A DNA stretch of 64,000 nt from Calamus simplicifolius (Eukaryota > Streptophyta > Magnoliopsida > Arecales > Arecaceae). Location of the stretch: positions 1,615,147-1,679,146 of the forward strand of contig UESW01003900.1 in the NCBI GenBank assembly GCA_900491605.1. The letters run 5' to 3'. Of this stretch, positions 1-12,353 are shown in pieces. Numbering within the stretch: the first letter of the stretch is position 1; every line of letters starts with the position of its first letter. The notes under the pieces were generated by a model. It was given only the letters and a program-made list of their open reading frames with translations. It was not told the DNA's origin and searched no databases. The position numbers and the translations under genes were made by a program.

Positions 1-755
1 GCTATGGTTACCTTATAATTCATCCCCTTGTCCAAATACTCAAGATGAATTTAGAGTTAACTACCAACTTCCAAAAACATCTAAGTGTGTTTCAACATGT
101 ACAATCCTGTGACTCCTCACAAGGATTACCCTGGCCAAGGTTTTGCAAAATTAAAACACAAACCGAGTCTTAACTCTAATACTTAGAGTGGACAATTCCA
201 TCTTGACTCATCACTAATTTAATAAGTACTTGACTATACCTAGCATCCTTCCGTCACTGGATTAGAAATCCAGGTAGTCCAGCGCCTAAGTACAGTGAGT
301 TGCTTACTAAGTCACCATGATAGTCTCAGGTCAAAGGGACACTTATACCCATTGCCCTTCTGTGAGATACCCTTGACAGTAGAGTACTCAACAGAGGTGA
401 GCCACTGTTCAATGAATGTACTCCTACACTCACCTGCATGCCATACTAGTGTCATACCCTCCTTGGTTTAGGAGAACAAACCAACATATATGGCACACAA
501 CGACCTATACTTGACTACATTATTGTCCTAGGTAATAACGTATCATTTGGTCGCGAACCCATTTAAGAATTACTCGATAATTCCTCCTTTCTCAAATAAA
601 TGTAATTCTAAGGACTACAACATATAAGAGTTCTATTGGAAGATAAAAAATATGTTGTACTACCAAAATAACTTTTATTAATCAAATAAATCATGTACAA
701 TGAATCACAACCGTCTATAAGCTAGACGATTGGCTGTAGGACATATTTCCTAACA
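1..755 (-). mobile_element. Partial Ty1/copia-type LTR, cut by the window start
   Basis: Read on the minus strand, the segment begins TGTTAGGAAATATGTCCTAC at 755, a start typical of plant copia LTRs, and runs leftwards off the window. No copia internal domain lies to its right, so this is either the 5' LTR of a leftward-reading element or a solo LTR. The far end and the TSD cannot be seen. It holds no coding sequence. The LTR call rests on the terminus and the non-coding character. Confidence 0.6.
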
Positions 756-764
756 TATGGAACT

Positions 765-1930
765 ACGATACCTCAGAAAAACTGTTACGACACCCTAGCT
801 GAAACTATTAAGGCAAGGACCCTACGATACTAAAGAAAACAACTTACAACATCCCAAAAAACAACTTACGACACTCAAGCTGTAAAATGACATTACCCTA
901 GCTGTAACTGCTAAGCCAGGAACTAACAACACCCAAGCTGTAAAATGACGTCACCATTATGATACCCTAGAAAAACTGTTATAACACCCCAGTTCTCATT
1001 TTACAACACCCTAACTGAAACTATTAAAGAATGAACTTACGACATCCCAGAAAACAACTTACAACATCCAAATTATAAATGATAACACCGGAGCTATAGG
1101 GTCATGATATAACACCTGATGTACACTAAAACACTATGATGACACCTGAGTTCAGAAGATATAACACCCTAGTTAAAGACATATGACACCTCAGATAAAA
1201 ATTACGACACCCTTTACTAGTTAAAGACGTAACTAAAACTTACGACACCACAGAAAATAACTTATGCCAACGAAGTTGTAACATGACGACACCCTAACTG
1301 AAACTGCTAAAGCAGAAACTTACGACACCTCAAAAAATAACTTACGATACTGGAGCTATAAAATAGAGTATTGAAATGTCGAAGATGATAACTATGGAAC
1401 TTACGACACTCCAAAAAAAATTATTCGATACCCTAGTTCTCATATAACGACACCCTATATGTAACTATTAAGCCAAAAACTTATGACACCCCAGAAAGAC
1501 TGTTATAACATTCCAGTTCTCATATTATGACACCCTAGCTTTTAAACAATGACACCCAAAAGGCTGAAACTTACGACATCCCAGAAAGCTGTTACGATAC
1601 CCTAGTTCTTACCTAATGATACCCTAGCTTTGAAACGACGATACCCGAAAGTCACTATTATGACACCCAACTTTTCACCTTACGATACCCTAGTTGTCAC
1701 CTAATGACACCCCAAAAAGACTGTTACGATATCCTAGTTCTCATATTACAACACCCAAGCTGAAACTGAATGCATGAACTTACGATACTCCAAAAAATAG
1801 CGTATGACACCCGAGTTATAAAATGATGACACCAAAGCTATAGGGTTAGGGTATAATGGGAAATATAGGTCAAAACACTCTGACAACACCCTAGTTCATA
1901 AGATATAATATTCTAGTTAAAAGAGTATGA
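765..1930. repeat. Degenerate tandem array of short 'acgacaccc' units
   Basis: For about 1.15 kb the sequence repeats variants of 'ttacgacaccctagctgaaac', 'ccagaaaactgtta' and 'gctgtaaaatgacgacacc' at irregular 15-60 bp spacing. The core (T/A)CGACACC(C/T) recurs dozens of times with scattered substitutions. There is no open frame of note. It looks like an old, eroded minisatellite. The array starts right next to the LTR end at 755. Confidence 0.7.
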
Positions 1931-4900
1931 CATTTGTGCAGAAAAAAATGAAACTAAAGGTATTGACATTCGCTAGAGACTGAGTTATGACTCCCAGAAT
2001 GTCATAACATGCCAGGGATGCTACCTGAGCATTAAACGGTTTCTTAATGCATTAACATTCTCTAACTGCCAAAATAGTTGGTGTAATAAAGGAACTATAA
2101 AAAGATATATAAACAAGGACTTTTTACTTTCTGTTGCGATAACATTTTCTCCTAAAGTTAATGAAAAAGTCTTCAGTAGCTAGGTATTCTAGCCTCGAAG
2201 CTAAAATATTTTTTTAACCAAAAATTAGAACACTTTTTGAAGCACTTTTTCTGAGCAACGAAGAAGCTTATATCACTAACGAAAACAGGAGGAAATCCTT
2301 AGACCAGACTCTCAGAGCGAGGGGTAAGGATTTTGCTCAAACCTTGGACTAATTCCTTGCACTCGAAAGCGGGGAAGAATGTTTTAGAATTGAAAAGAGT
2401 TTTTCTTCCATCAGATATAATGCAAGCAAAGATAGCGGATAGAAGTAGAAAGCCAGAGCGAGGGGGAAGAATGTTTTAGAATTGAAAAGAGTTTTTCTTC
2501 CATCAGATATAATGCAAGCAAAGATAGCGGATAGAAGTAGGCTAAAAGAAAAAAGCATTTTTATCTGCACACCATTTTTAAAATAAAGCAGAAGCGCTTT
2601 TAATGAACGTCACGATCAAATGTAACATCATATCACTACTATCCTGTCCCGCAGCATCAGGCCATGTGAGATCCACGTGGACCAATAAGGAGGGGCAGTG
2701 CAGCCCACGTTGAATTTGCTGCAACGAAGGCGATGTACAAAGACTTTTCCTGCAATGACAAATCTTAGAGTTGCTATTTGCTATTTGGGCCTTGGATTGA
2801 GTGTTTGGGCCATCTTCGTAGCATATGCTTGGCATGCCAAACTTTGGCTCTAATCTTAATCCTAATATCCTAATCCTTACACTACATAAAAGCAACAATA
2901 TATCCCATCTTTTTGATTTCTATAATAACTTTAGTTAGATATTATCGTTAACATTATATGAAGTTTAATTTCTATAATAAGTTTAGTTAGATATTACTCG
3001 TATTATTGGACTTTAAGAGAAAAGCCCTATTCATTTTGAGATTTCTATTATTTTATGTAAGAATTTAGGATCATATGAATATTAAAATACCAAATAATAA
3101 TTAAATTTTTAGCCTCTATTTATACTATATTTGATTTATGCAAAAGTTGCAACCGTAACAATAATATAAAGTATGCAACATAAGAGTATGCTTGTTTTGT
3201 TCGTCTCTTCCTATGTAGCATCCATTTTTCTTTCCCTTGTCTTCCTTATATTGTCAATCAATGAGGTTTGATAACCTTTTAACTCCATTTATATAGGAGA
3301 CTAATCAAATATAGAGTTGAATTAGGACGAGAGTGGGATCAGGCTAAAAAATAAAATAGTTTTGAGCCTTTCCATCAAGGAGCTCAAATGAACCAGCCTT
3401 ACAGCTCTAAAGAAAGTCTTGCTGCACCAGGGGCGGTGCAGCTCACATGCACCACGACCCCCGGTGCAGCTTACATGCACCATGAGCTGCACTGCCCCCA
3501 ATGATTGGCGCATGGTATTTGTGCACGCTCATGCCAAGGATAGGAGCATCTTTTTTTTCTTTGAGTGCATGTGCTCATCGGATGCGATGCAGCTCCTGCT
3601 GCACCACTCTTGATGTAACAAGACTTTCTCTACAGCTTTATACCACATATCTATATATACATAATCAAACTAAGATGAATCTTATCCAACACTTTATGGA
3701 TTATGTACTTTATTTGGGCTTACACCATCATTTAAGCTAAATCATTTACAAAATATAAATATATGCATTCAATGGTAGCCAACATTAAATTTGGCATTAT
3801 GTGCACAAATATAAGTGGTATTCTCCAAATTCCAAAAATATAGTAATTTGTTGGTAATGAAAAATTTTAATTGGATCAAGCAAAAAATATGCTAATTAAA
3901 TCTCATATAATTTTATAAGCATAAATGTCTAATCCATAACAAACAATAGTAATATGCATTTTCAAACATACATACATACGTACGTATGTATTAAAAGGGT
4001 TCATTTAGTTTATAAGAATAGTCTTTTAGAATTAAAATTGAAATCATTAATTTTGATTCCAAATATTTATTTAGATGGAATTAAAATCCTTTAACTCAAA
4101 ATCAAAATCGAATTTAAAATTCAAACATCCATCCAATATTACAAATCCACACTAGCTATTCTAAAAGTTAAATGTTATCAAAATAAGTTCTAGCTATAAT
4201 CCAACACCTTTGTATCCTATTTTTACCCAAAGCCATCCATCTACAATGTTATTTTGCAAAACTATATTTTCTTTTTTCTCACATTTAATTTTGTAGCTAT
4301 CCGTGCATTTTTGTCATATCTATTTAAAATTTGACTTACTCAAACTTCTTTTTGGTGAGTTATGCTAAATTTTTTCAAACTCTTTTTTTTCTATTTTTCT
4401 TGGATTTGATGCTTAATTTTTAGACCCATAGTTGATCAGCTCTTATTTTTCAAATTTTACATTGTTCTATTATGCTTTTTATTATTATCTTTTTTTAATT
4501 TACATATATTTATTTAGGAAATGAATGCCAAATTGAGTTGAAATATTAAAACATTAAAAATAAGTAATTTTTGAAATATCTAATTTAGGATTAAAATTAA
4601 AATCTTAATAAATTCTAATCTATAGGTTCAAACACATGCACACAAAAAAAAAGCGGTAAAAATCATTTTGACTTTAATTTCAATTTATATTAATTTTTAA
4701 TTTTAGTACAAGTTCTAAATGAATATTTATAAAAAACTCATCTAATTATCAATTTTGTGCAAAATTATCAACTTTATTTGTTTTAATTGGACGTTATTTT
4801 ATTGCAGTTCTTCATTATTTTGTCCATAAAGAACCGAATATAATTCTAAAAAAACCAAATATTTACTTACAAAATGAAAAATTAAGTGAATCCTTTTTTA

Positions 4901-5003
4901 AAAAAAAACATAATTCATCAACAACAAACCCACAATGAACTTTGCTGCTAGTTTAGCGCACGTGCTGCCCAACATGCTCTGTACGACCTGTGCGCTTGTT
5001 GCT
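1931..5003. other. AT-rich region without a recognised gene; ancestral left flank of the MULE
   Basis: No convincing coding sequence was seen. The short open frames lack family features. The stretch holds a 92-bp-period duplication (2371-2542), a 52-bp-period duplication near 2918-2997, two small GGTGCA...TGCACC hairpins (3435-3482) and long A/T runs. A G-box (CCACGTGG, about 2671) and a G-box-like GCACGTGC (about 4959) are present. If the nested elements to the right are removed, 5003 would abut the TOM40 5' region, so some former TOM40 upstream DNA may be here; that is inference. Confidence 0.5.
2371..2542. repeat. Direct duplication, about 80-bp units at 92-bp period
   Basis: The segment starting 'ggggaagaatgttttagaat' at 2371 recurs almost exactly from 2463, including 'tcttccatcagatataatgc' and 'aagatagcggatagaagtag'. 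It is a local tandem duplication with near-identical copies, so it is probably fairly recent. The open frame across it on the minus strand merely repeats the duplicated unit. Confidence 0.85.
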
Positions 5004-5212
5004 GGAGTCGTCTTTTAAACCGATGCCTTTGGCACCGGTTTTAGAAGAAGGAGGTGGGAACGAAACTTATTACAAAAATAATGTTAAAGTAAAAAATGTC
5101 ATTTCAAATGATATTTTTCACTTTTACCTTTTCACCCCCGCTGCGCCATACCAGTGGAAAGCTTCCGCTGGCGTGACAAAAGGGTGACTAGAAATTGCCA
5201 CTTGAAGTGGGG
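5004..5212 (+). repeat. Left terminal inverted repeat of the MULE
   Basis: It begins GGAGTCGTCTTTTAAACCG and pairs with the reverse complement of 40120-40318. Shared landmarks in order are the ACCGG(T) box, 'acttattacaaaaataatg', 'tttttcacttt', 'cgctgcgcca' and 'gggtgactagaaatt'. Identity looks around 70-75 percent by eye. It is preceded by TSD CTTGTTGCT. Confidence 0.85.
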
Positions 5213-5266
5213 ATTTCAGTACAGAAATCGCCACTTCAAGTGGCATTTCTCTACTGAGTCAATTTT

Positions 5267-6761
5267 TGTTGGTCCAGATGGCAACCCAAAAGGGGGGTGA
5301 ATTGGGTTCTTTTTTAAAATTTAACAATTAAAGCTTAAAACCTATTTCATAAGGATTAAGTGCACTAGTGAAGTGATGCAATAATGTAAAGCATAATAAG
5401 AGAGAGACAATCGCGACAAACATAAGATATTTATAGTGGTTCGGTATATCCTACACCTACATCCACTCCCAAGCAACTCTTAGGTCCACATTATAATCCC
5501 CTGATTACAGTTGAGTTGTTTTACAAGCTCACAACTCTAACTTGTTGTTTTATACAGGATCACAACGAACCCAGCCGGTTTTCATAGGTTAACCAACACA
5601 AAACCTTAACCCAAGCTAAACTAGCTTGTCCCCGAGGTAAACTACCTCAACTAATTCAATCCCCCTGATTGAATTAGCAAACAACAATTCAAAATAAAGT
5701 TTATAGCAATTAACAGCTCCTTAAATGAGCAAATATGCAATGTAAATAAAACAAGATTAGAAAAGCCTGTTTGAAGCGATTTGAGGTTGGGCTTTTCTTC
5801 TTTTCTTCTTTTCCTTTCTTCTTCTAAATGAGCTAACTGGATTTAAACTCTGAATCTTGAATGAGGCTCATTGAAGAAAAGTTGAAGATTTAGGGCTCTA
5901 GCTCCTCTTCTTCAAATCGGATGAAATCCTTCGGATTTTGATCTTTGAAGGCTTTGGATTTCTCTTCTAACTCTCAATAACAATTGGCCTTAAGCACAGA
6001 GATTTTTCCTCTTGAAAACTAGATGATTTCTCTCTTTCTATTTCCGGTTTTCTTTTCTCTAATTTTTCCTCTTTTTTCGAACGGACGAATCCCCCTTTTT
6101 ATAGACTTTCAATCCGAGATTAGGTGAGAAATAGCCGTTGAAATGTACCTTGGATGATTCTCCATGCAAGAAAATGTATCCATTGAAGAGTAGGTGAGAA
6201 AATATATCGTTGGAGCTGATCTGGCACTTTTAAAAATTGTCCTTGACAGGTTGGAGTCGGCTCCAACTTTTCATGTGTCAGCTCCAAATCGTTTTCCCAA
6301 AATAGCAAAAAATAATCCGTTGTGGAGTCGGCTCCGACTTTACGAAGTATCGACTCATCGCTGACTGGAGTCAACTCCCGAAATTTGATGTGTCGGCTCT
6401 AAGAATTGCTTCGAAAACATAGTCTATGTAACTCAGGTTAGAGTCGGCTCCCAAAATCTATGTGTCGGCTCCGAAACTCTGGGTGTTGACTCCGAACCGT
6501 GCCAAAAATATTGAACTGTTCTGATACGCTCTGGAGTCGGCTCGAGACTGTTAGGGTGTCGGCTCCAAGTTCTGAACTTAAATAAATTCCATTAAAATTC
6601 AATTCAAAACTGATTTCTATATATCTCTTGGATAATTAATCGATCTTAATCCCTGAAACACTTATCAATTTTATCAGAAACACAAGGAATATACTCATGG
6701 CTTTTGTTAATCATCAAAATCAATTGATTGGGTAAATAATTTCTTAATAATTTTTTCAACA
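5267..6761 (-). repeat. 3' LTR of copia A
   Basis: It runs TGTTGGTCCAG...CAACA on the + strand. The minus strand shows a TATA box (CTATAAAAAGG) at about 6095-6105. Positions 6245-6565 hold a cluster of GGAGTCGGCTCC-like motifs. The PPT abuts it on the right at 6762. Confidence 0.93.
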
Positions 6762-6776
6762 ATCTTTCCCTTTTTT
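6762..6776 (-). other. Polypurine tract of copia A
   Basis: On the minus strand this reads AAAAAAGGGAAAGAT directly before the TGTTG start of the 3' LTR. It is the usual plus-strand primer site for copia reverse transcription. Confidence 0.8.
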
Positions 6777-7349
6777 ATGATGACAAAAACATTGAGTATA
6801 TGCATAATTATTAAAATATTTGCATTTAAGGTTAAGCTCCCCTTAATGAGATAGCTCCCCCTATGTGTGTGCATATGTTAAGTTCATTGAAACTTTTATG
6901 CATATCTTAATGTCATTTGTTATTAATTATCATTTAACATGCATATTCAAATAAGTGCCATTTTCTTATAGCTTAATATCCTTTCTCCCCTTTGCATGCA
7001 TATACATAATGCATATACGCAAACAACCTTTCTCCCCCTTTTTTGTAATCAACAAAAAGGTTTAGAAGGTGCATTAAGGCTTAAATTAACATCAAACGCC
7101 AGAATTAAGAAATTCATTCATTAAAATTCAATGCTTCAAAGATCAAATATGATATTCATTAAGTATCAAAATGTTCATTACATAATTGCTTCATTACATC
7201 ATTCAACTATAACAAACTATCAAAATGCAGACTGAACATCATTTTAACAAAACATCAAACTGAATATCATTTAATTACATCAAAAGTCCTAATTATATTA
7301 AAATGTAAGTTAAACATCAAAAACTAATAACATCAAAAAGTATTAAAAT

Positions 7350-8729
7350 CTAAGAAAATCTAAGAAGTCTCTTAAGTTCTTCTAAAATCTTCTCCATTTC
7401 ATTCTTTTGTATCTTCATAAAATCATTTAATAACTTCTCTACCAAAGATGCTGCCACAGTTACTTTCTCTTGTAACTCTGCATTATACTTTGAATATGTT
7501 TCATAATCTCCTCCAATGTCCTTGATTTTCTCAAAAATATGCATTAAATCACATTTCAAGGCCTCAGAAGATTTTCCAAAAGATGATTCAATTATGTTTA
7601 CTTTATCTTCCAAGGAGTAAAACAACTCTCTTATACTCATAAGTCTACTATCAAATTCAATTTTCATTCTCTCCTTATGACAAGCAAAGAGTTCCTTTAG
7701 CTGCTCTAGCTGAGCACTTGAAAATCCAGAAGTAGCAATAGGAACAGATGCAGTGCTAGTGGTGGTGATGATCTACTGGGCTCAGGTGAAGGATGCCTCA
7801 TGGATGGTCCAGCCTCAGATGGTGCAGTAGCTCCTGTATCAGCTGCCCTATCCTTTAGGTGTCCCTTCCTTTCCTAATTTCCATTAATATTCACGAACCC
7901 CATATGATGCACAATAGCAATGCTATAGTAATCAGTGTGCCTAAGGTTCTTCATGGGTTCACTGTCAGATATAACTACCCCTTGGCTCTGAAATGCTAAT
8001 GTCAAATCATGTCGTAAGGTAAAGTTGACCTCTTTTTGCTACCAGCCTCAGCCATATACCATATCATTATACCAGCTAAATTTATTGGCTAACCTATCAG
8101 AACACTGTCCATAATGACAATGTCTCGCTCTGAGACATACTCAAATCTCCTGTCTTTGGGAATAAAATCTGATCACAAATATTATGCAATAATCTGAGCT
8201 CTAGGGGCAACTGGTTTGCCCTAACCTCTTCAAATTCTGTCACTTCCCTTCCTAGCATTCTTGATAATGCTCCTGATCTCTCACTATAGGAATTTGCTAT
8301 CAGTCCAACAACAGGAATTTCTAAAAGGTTTCCAAGAATCTCTGAAGTTAAATGTATTCCTTTTCCTCTAACAAAACTTATAAGACCTCCATCTTCTCTT
8401 GACAAATTATGGTAAAACTCTTTAACTAAGGCAGGGTAAGTTGGAACGTCAAGAGAGCAAACCTTCTCCCAACCTAATTCCTTTAATTGTCGCCCAATGG
8501 AGAAACCCTCAGCCTCAAAGAAATAAAAATTAACTTTTCTGCCCATAGTGATCACACGGCCAGCAAGGGTGTTGATTTGAGGTGAAGAAGGGCTTGGAAT
8601 GGTGCTTGGTGTTGAAGCGGATGAGGTAGAGGACGAACTCGGAGAGGGTTGTCGTGCCGGATGCCTCACCATCCTTTTTTCAATCGTCACTGCTCCACCA
8701 AACAAGGATCCCCTACATTTGGGTGCCAT
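7350..8729 (-). pseudogene. Env-like third ORF of copia A, broken
   Basis: The start MAPKCRGSLFGGAVTIEKR is at 8729. A basic, Ser/Pro-rich N-terminus of about 55 residues leads to a conserved region with GRKVNFYFFEAEGFSIGRQL and 'DVPTYPALVKEFYHNLS', as in the plant 'putative transposon protein' domain seen in SIRE ORF3. The frame breaks near 8097. A C-terminal coiled-coil part (7350-7667, 'ELFYSLEDKVNIIESSFGKS') follows in another frame. The role in the element is unknown; 'env-like' refers to position, and no signal peptide or clear membrane segment is seen here. The homologous ORF in copia B is at 24317-25711. Confidence 0.75.
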
Positions 8730-8819
8730 TGAGTGCTAGGGAATGGTTAATTTGATAAACCTTGGGTTTTGGGAAGAGTTAGGAAAGATTTGGAAGATAT
8801 TGGAAAGGTTAGGAGACGA

Positions 8820-9030
8820 ATAGAATAGGAAAGGTGTCGACTCTGCCCTAAATAAGTTAATATGGGACCACTTGGAGTCGACTCCCGCAAAGCAAGGTGT
8901 CGGCTCCAGGTCGCTAACACAGTCAGCGCCCGAAGTAGAGTCGACTCTGGAAAGGCAGGTGTCAGCTCCAAAATAATAGACAAAATTGGAGTCGACTCCG
9001 ATAACAGAGGTGTCGGCTCCAAGATAGTTT
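8820..9030. repeat. Cluster of GGAGTCGACTCC-type palindromes upstream of the env-like ORF (copia A)
   Basis: Variants of GGAGTCGACTCC / GTGTCGGCTCC recur about every 20-40 bp here, as they do in the LTRs of copia A and B. The cluster lies just before the env-like start on the minus strand, matching 24015-24230 in copia B. The core GGAGTCGACTCC is a perfect 12-bp palindrome. Function is unknown. Confidence 0.75.
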
Positions 9031-9264
9031 CAGTGAAAAAAATAAGGTTTCAAAGAATCTGAAACTTGTCCGGAATGTCATCAAATTTTGGATAAATCAA
9101 CTTTGGAATGTGATAAATCAATGGGTTCAAATATCTAGATAAATTATCCTTAAAATCATAAGAGAATTTTTAAAAAATGATTGAGTTTTAAATAATCATT
9201 CCTAGGAGATTTAAAATTCATTCCAATGGATCACAAAATCCTAATTCTCCTTTAAGATAACAAA

Positions 9265-12200
9265 ATCTCTCTTTACTTAGGGGTTTTGTAAAAATGTCAG
9301 CTAATTGTTCATCAGTACAAACATAATCAAGATAAATATCATTATTAGCTACATGTTCTCTAATAAAATGATATCTAATTTTAATGTGTTTAGTTTTTGA
9401 GTGTTGTATAGGATTTTTAGTTAAGTTTATTGCACTTATGTTATCACATCTAATTGGTGTTTTATCAAGTGTTATACCATAATCTTCAAGTTGTCGTTTA
9501 ATCCAAAGGATTTGAGCACAGCAACTTCCAGCTGCAACATATTCAGCATCAGCAGTTGATAATGCAACCGAATTTTACTTTTTGCTAAACCAAAAGATTA
9601 AGTTACTTCCTAAAAATTAGCATGCACCACTTGTACTTTTTCTATCCAATTTACAATACTAGCATAATCAGAATCAGAATATGCAATCAAATTTAATGTT
9701 GAGTTTCTAGAATACCATAATCCTACATTTTTAGTTCCATTTAGATATCTAAGTATTCTTTTTTACTGCAATTAAGTGAGATTCTTTAGGTTCATATTGA
9801 TATCGTGCACATAAACATACAGCAAACATGATATCAGGTCTACTTGCCGTTAAGTAAAGTAATGAACCGATCATACCTCTATAGTGCTTTTGATCAACTG
9901 GCTTACCATCTTCATCTTTATCTAATTTGCATGAAGGACTCATTGGTGTTCCAAGAGGGTTGACTAGATCCATACCAAACTTCTTGAGAATTTCTTTTGT
10001 GTACTTTGTTTGGTTGATGAAAATTTCCTCTCTTTCTTGTTTGATTTGTAGTCCTAGGAAGAAGTTGAGTTCTCTCATCATGCTCATTCGAATTCACCTT
10101 GCATTAACTTTGCAAATTCTTAACACAAGAGATTGTTAGTAGCACCGAATACAATATCATCTACATAGATTTGTACTACCAATAAATCTTTATCTTTTCT
10201 TTTTAAGAATAGGGTTTTATCAATATTTTCTCTAAAAAAATTATTTTCAATTAGAAATTTGCTTAATATATCATACCAAGCTCTAGGTGCTTGTTTTAAA
10301 CCCTAAAATGCTTTGTGTAATTCAAAAACATGATTTGGAAATTCATGATTTTCAAAACCTGGTGGTTGTTCTACAAAAACTTTCTCATTTATAAAACCAT
10401 TTAAAAATATACTTTTAATATCTATTTGAAATAAATTAATGTTCATATAACATGCAAATGCAAGTAATAGTCTAATTGCTTCTAATCTAGCAATGGGTGC
10501 AAAAGTTTCATCAAAATCAATTCCTTCTTCTTGATTATATCATTTTGCAACTAATCTAGCTTTATTTCTAATTACTATGCCATTTTTATCTAATTTATTT
10601 CTAAATACCCATTTAGATCCTATAACAGAATGATCTTTAGGTCTATCTACTAGGGTCCATACATTATTCCTAGTAAATTGATTTAATTCCTGTTGCATGG
10701 CTAACATCCAATTACTATCTTTTTCAGCTTCTTCAATAGTTTTGGGTTCTATATGAGACACAAATGCAAGATGATTATTGATGTTCCTCATTGATAATCT
10801 AGTTCTTACTCCTTGAGATGGATCACCTATGATTAAATCCTTAGGATGACCATAAGCATATCTCCAATCTCTAGGTAGATCTACATCATTACGAGTAGTA
10901 TCAATAACATTATCCTTAGGTGAGTCATCATCTTTAGCTTCTTGTTCATGGTCTGAAGATACATCTATATTTAATTTTTTAATATCTCTTTCAAGAAAAA
11001 TTGTATCTTCCTCATCATCAATCTTTTCATAACTTGATGCTAAAGACTTATCAAAAACTACATGAATTGATTCTTCTACAATTAAATATTTCTTATTAAA
11101 TACTCTATAAGCTTTACTAGATGTAAAATATCCTAAGAATATGCCTTCATCAGATTTAGTGTCAAACTTCCCAAGATTGTCCTTACCATTATTATGAATA
11201 AAACATCGACAACCAAATGCATGAAAATAACTAATGTTAGATTTCTTATTATGTCATAGTTCATAAGGAGTTTTCATAAGAATTGGCCTAATTAAAGCTC
11301 TATTAATGATGTAACATGCTGTATTTATAGCTTTCGCCCAGAAGTACTTTAGGAGTTGGCTTTCACATAGCATGGTATGGGTCATATCTTCTAATGTTCT
11401 ATTTTTCCTTTCTGCTACTCCATTTTGTTGCAGTGTTCTAGGTGCAGAAAAATTATGATGAATGTCATTTTCAATATAAAAATTTTTAAATAAATAATTT
11501 TCAAATTCTATTCCATGATCACTTATAAGAGATACTATGGTGTTATTTTTCTCATTTATGACTTTCTTGAAGAATTTCAGCAATATAGGAAAAGTCTCAT
11601 CTTTGTGAGCTAAAAACAATACCCAAGTGTATCTAGAATAATTATCTACTATCACAAGACCATATTTCTTTCCTCCTAGACTAGTGGTTCTAGTAGGTCC
11701 AAAAAGGTCCATATGTAGTAGTTCAAGTGGCCTAGTAGTTGAAACAATATTTTTAGATTTGAAAGAATTTCTAGTTTGTTTTCCAAATTGATATGCATCA
11801 CAAATTCTATTGTTTTCAAAATCTAACTTTAGAAGTCCTTTAACTAAATCAATTCTAATTAATTTTAAAATTAAGTATGTGCTTGCATGACCTAATCTAC
11901 GATGCCATAGCCATCCAATCTCATTTACCTTAGCATTATCAGTAATTAAGCAATGATTACTAGTAAACAAGTTGTCCAAATCAATTAAGTATACATTGCC
12001 ATTTCTATTTTCAATAAATATAATGTTATTGTCAATGTGATTAGAAATAGTGCAGATAGAAGCTTCAAATGAAACTTTGAAACCTTTATCACATAATTGG
12101 CTAATACTAATTAAATTATGCTTTAAACCAACAACATATAAAACATTTTCTATAAAAGTGGATGGAGTTATTTAAATTTTACGAAGGCCCATAATTTAAC

Positions 12201-12335
12201 CTTTGCCATTATCTCCAAAAGTAACAACTCCTCCTTTTTTATCTTCAAGGGTAATGAATTGCTTCTTGTCACCCGTTATGTGCCTTGAGCAGCCACTATC
12301 AAGATACTACTTTCTTTTTGATCCTTTGGCCGCAA
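9265..12335 (-). pseudogene. pol of copia A: protease, integrase, RT, RNase H (broken)
   Basis: Domains in minus-strand order are: a protease region near 12330-12240; integrase 11979-11254 with WLWHRRLGHAS (HHCC), 'ELLHMDLFGPT', 'SDHGIEF' and 'QQNGVAERKNRTL' (D,D,E triad visible); the RT start 10791-10540 ('VWTLVDRPKDHSVIGSKWVF', 'KARLVAK'); RT/connection 10087-9749 ('ELNFFLGLQIKQE', 'GSLLYLTASRPDIMFAV'); and RNase H remnants to about 9265. The frames are separated by stops and shifts. In copia elements pol is normally one polyprotein with gag; here it cannot be made whole. Confidence 0.88.
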
Positions 12336-12353
12336 GACACTCCTGCAATATAA

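Noticed and set aside
2578..2898. 106-residue minus-strand frame as a gene
   Set aside because: No family features, no neighbouring exons; the DNA looks like intergenic or promoter sequence.
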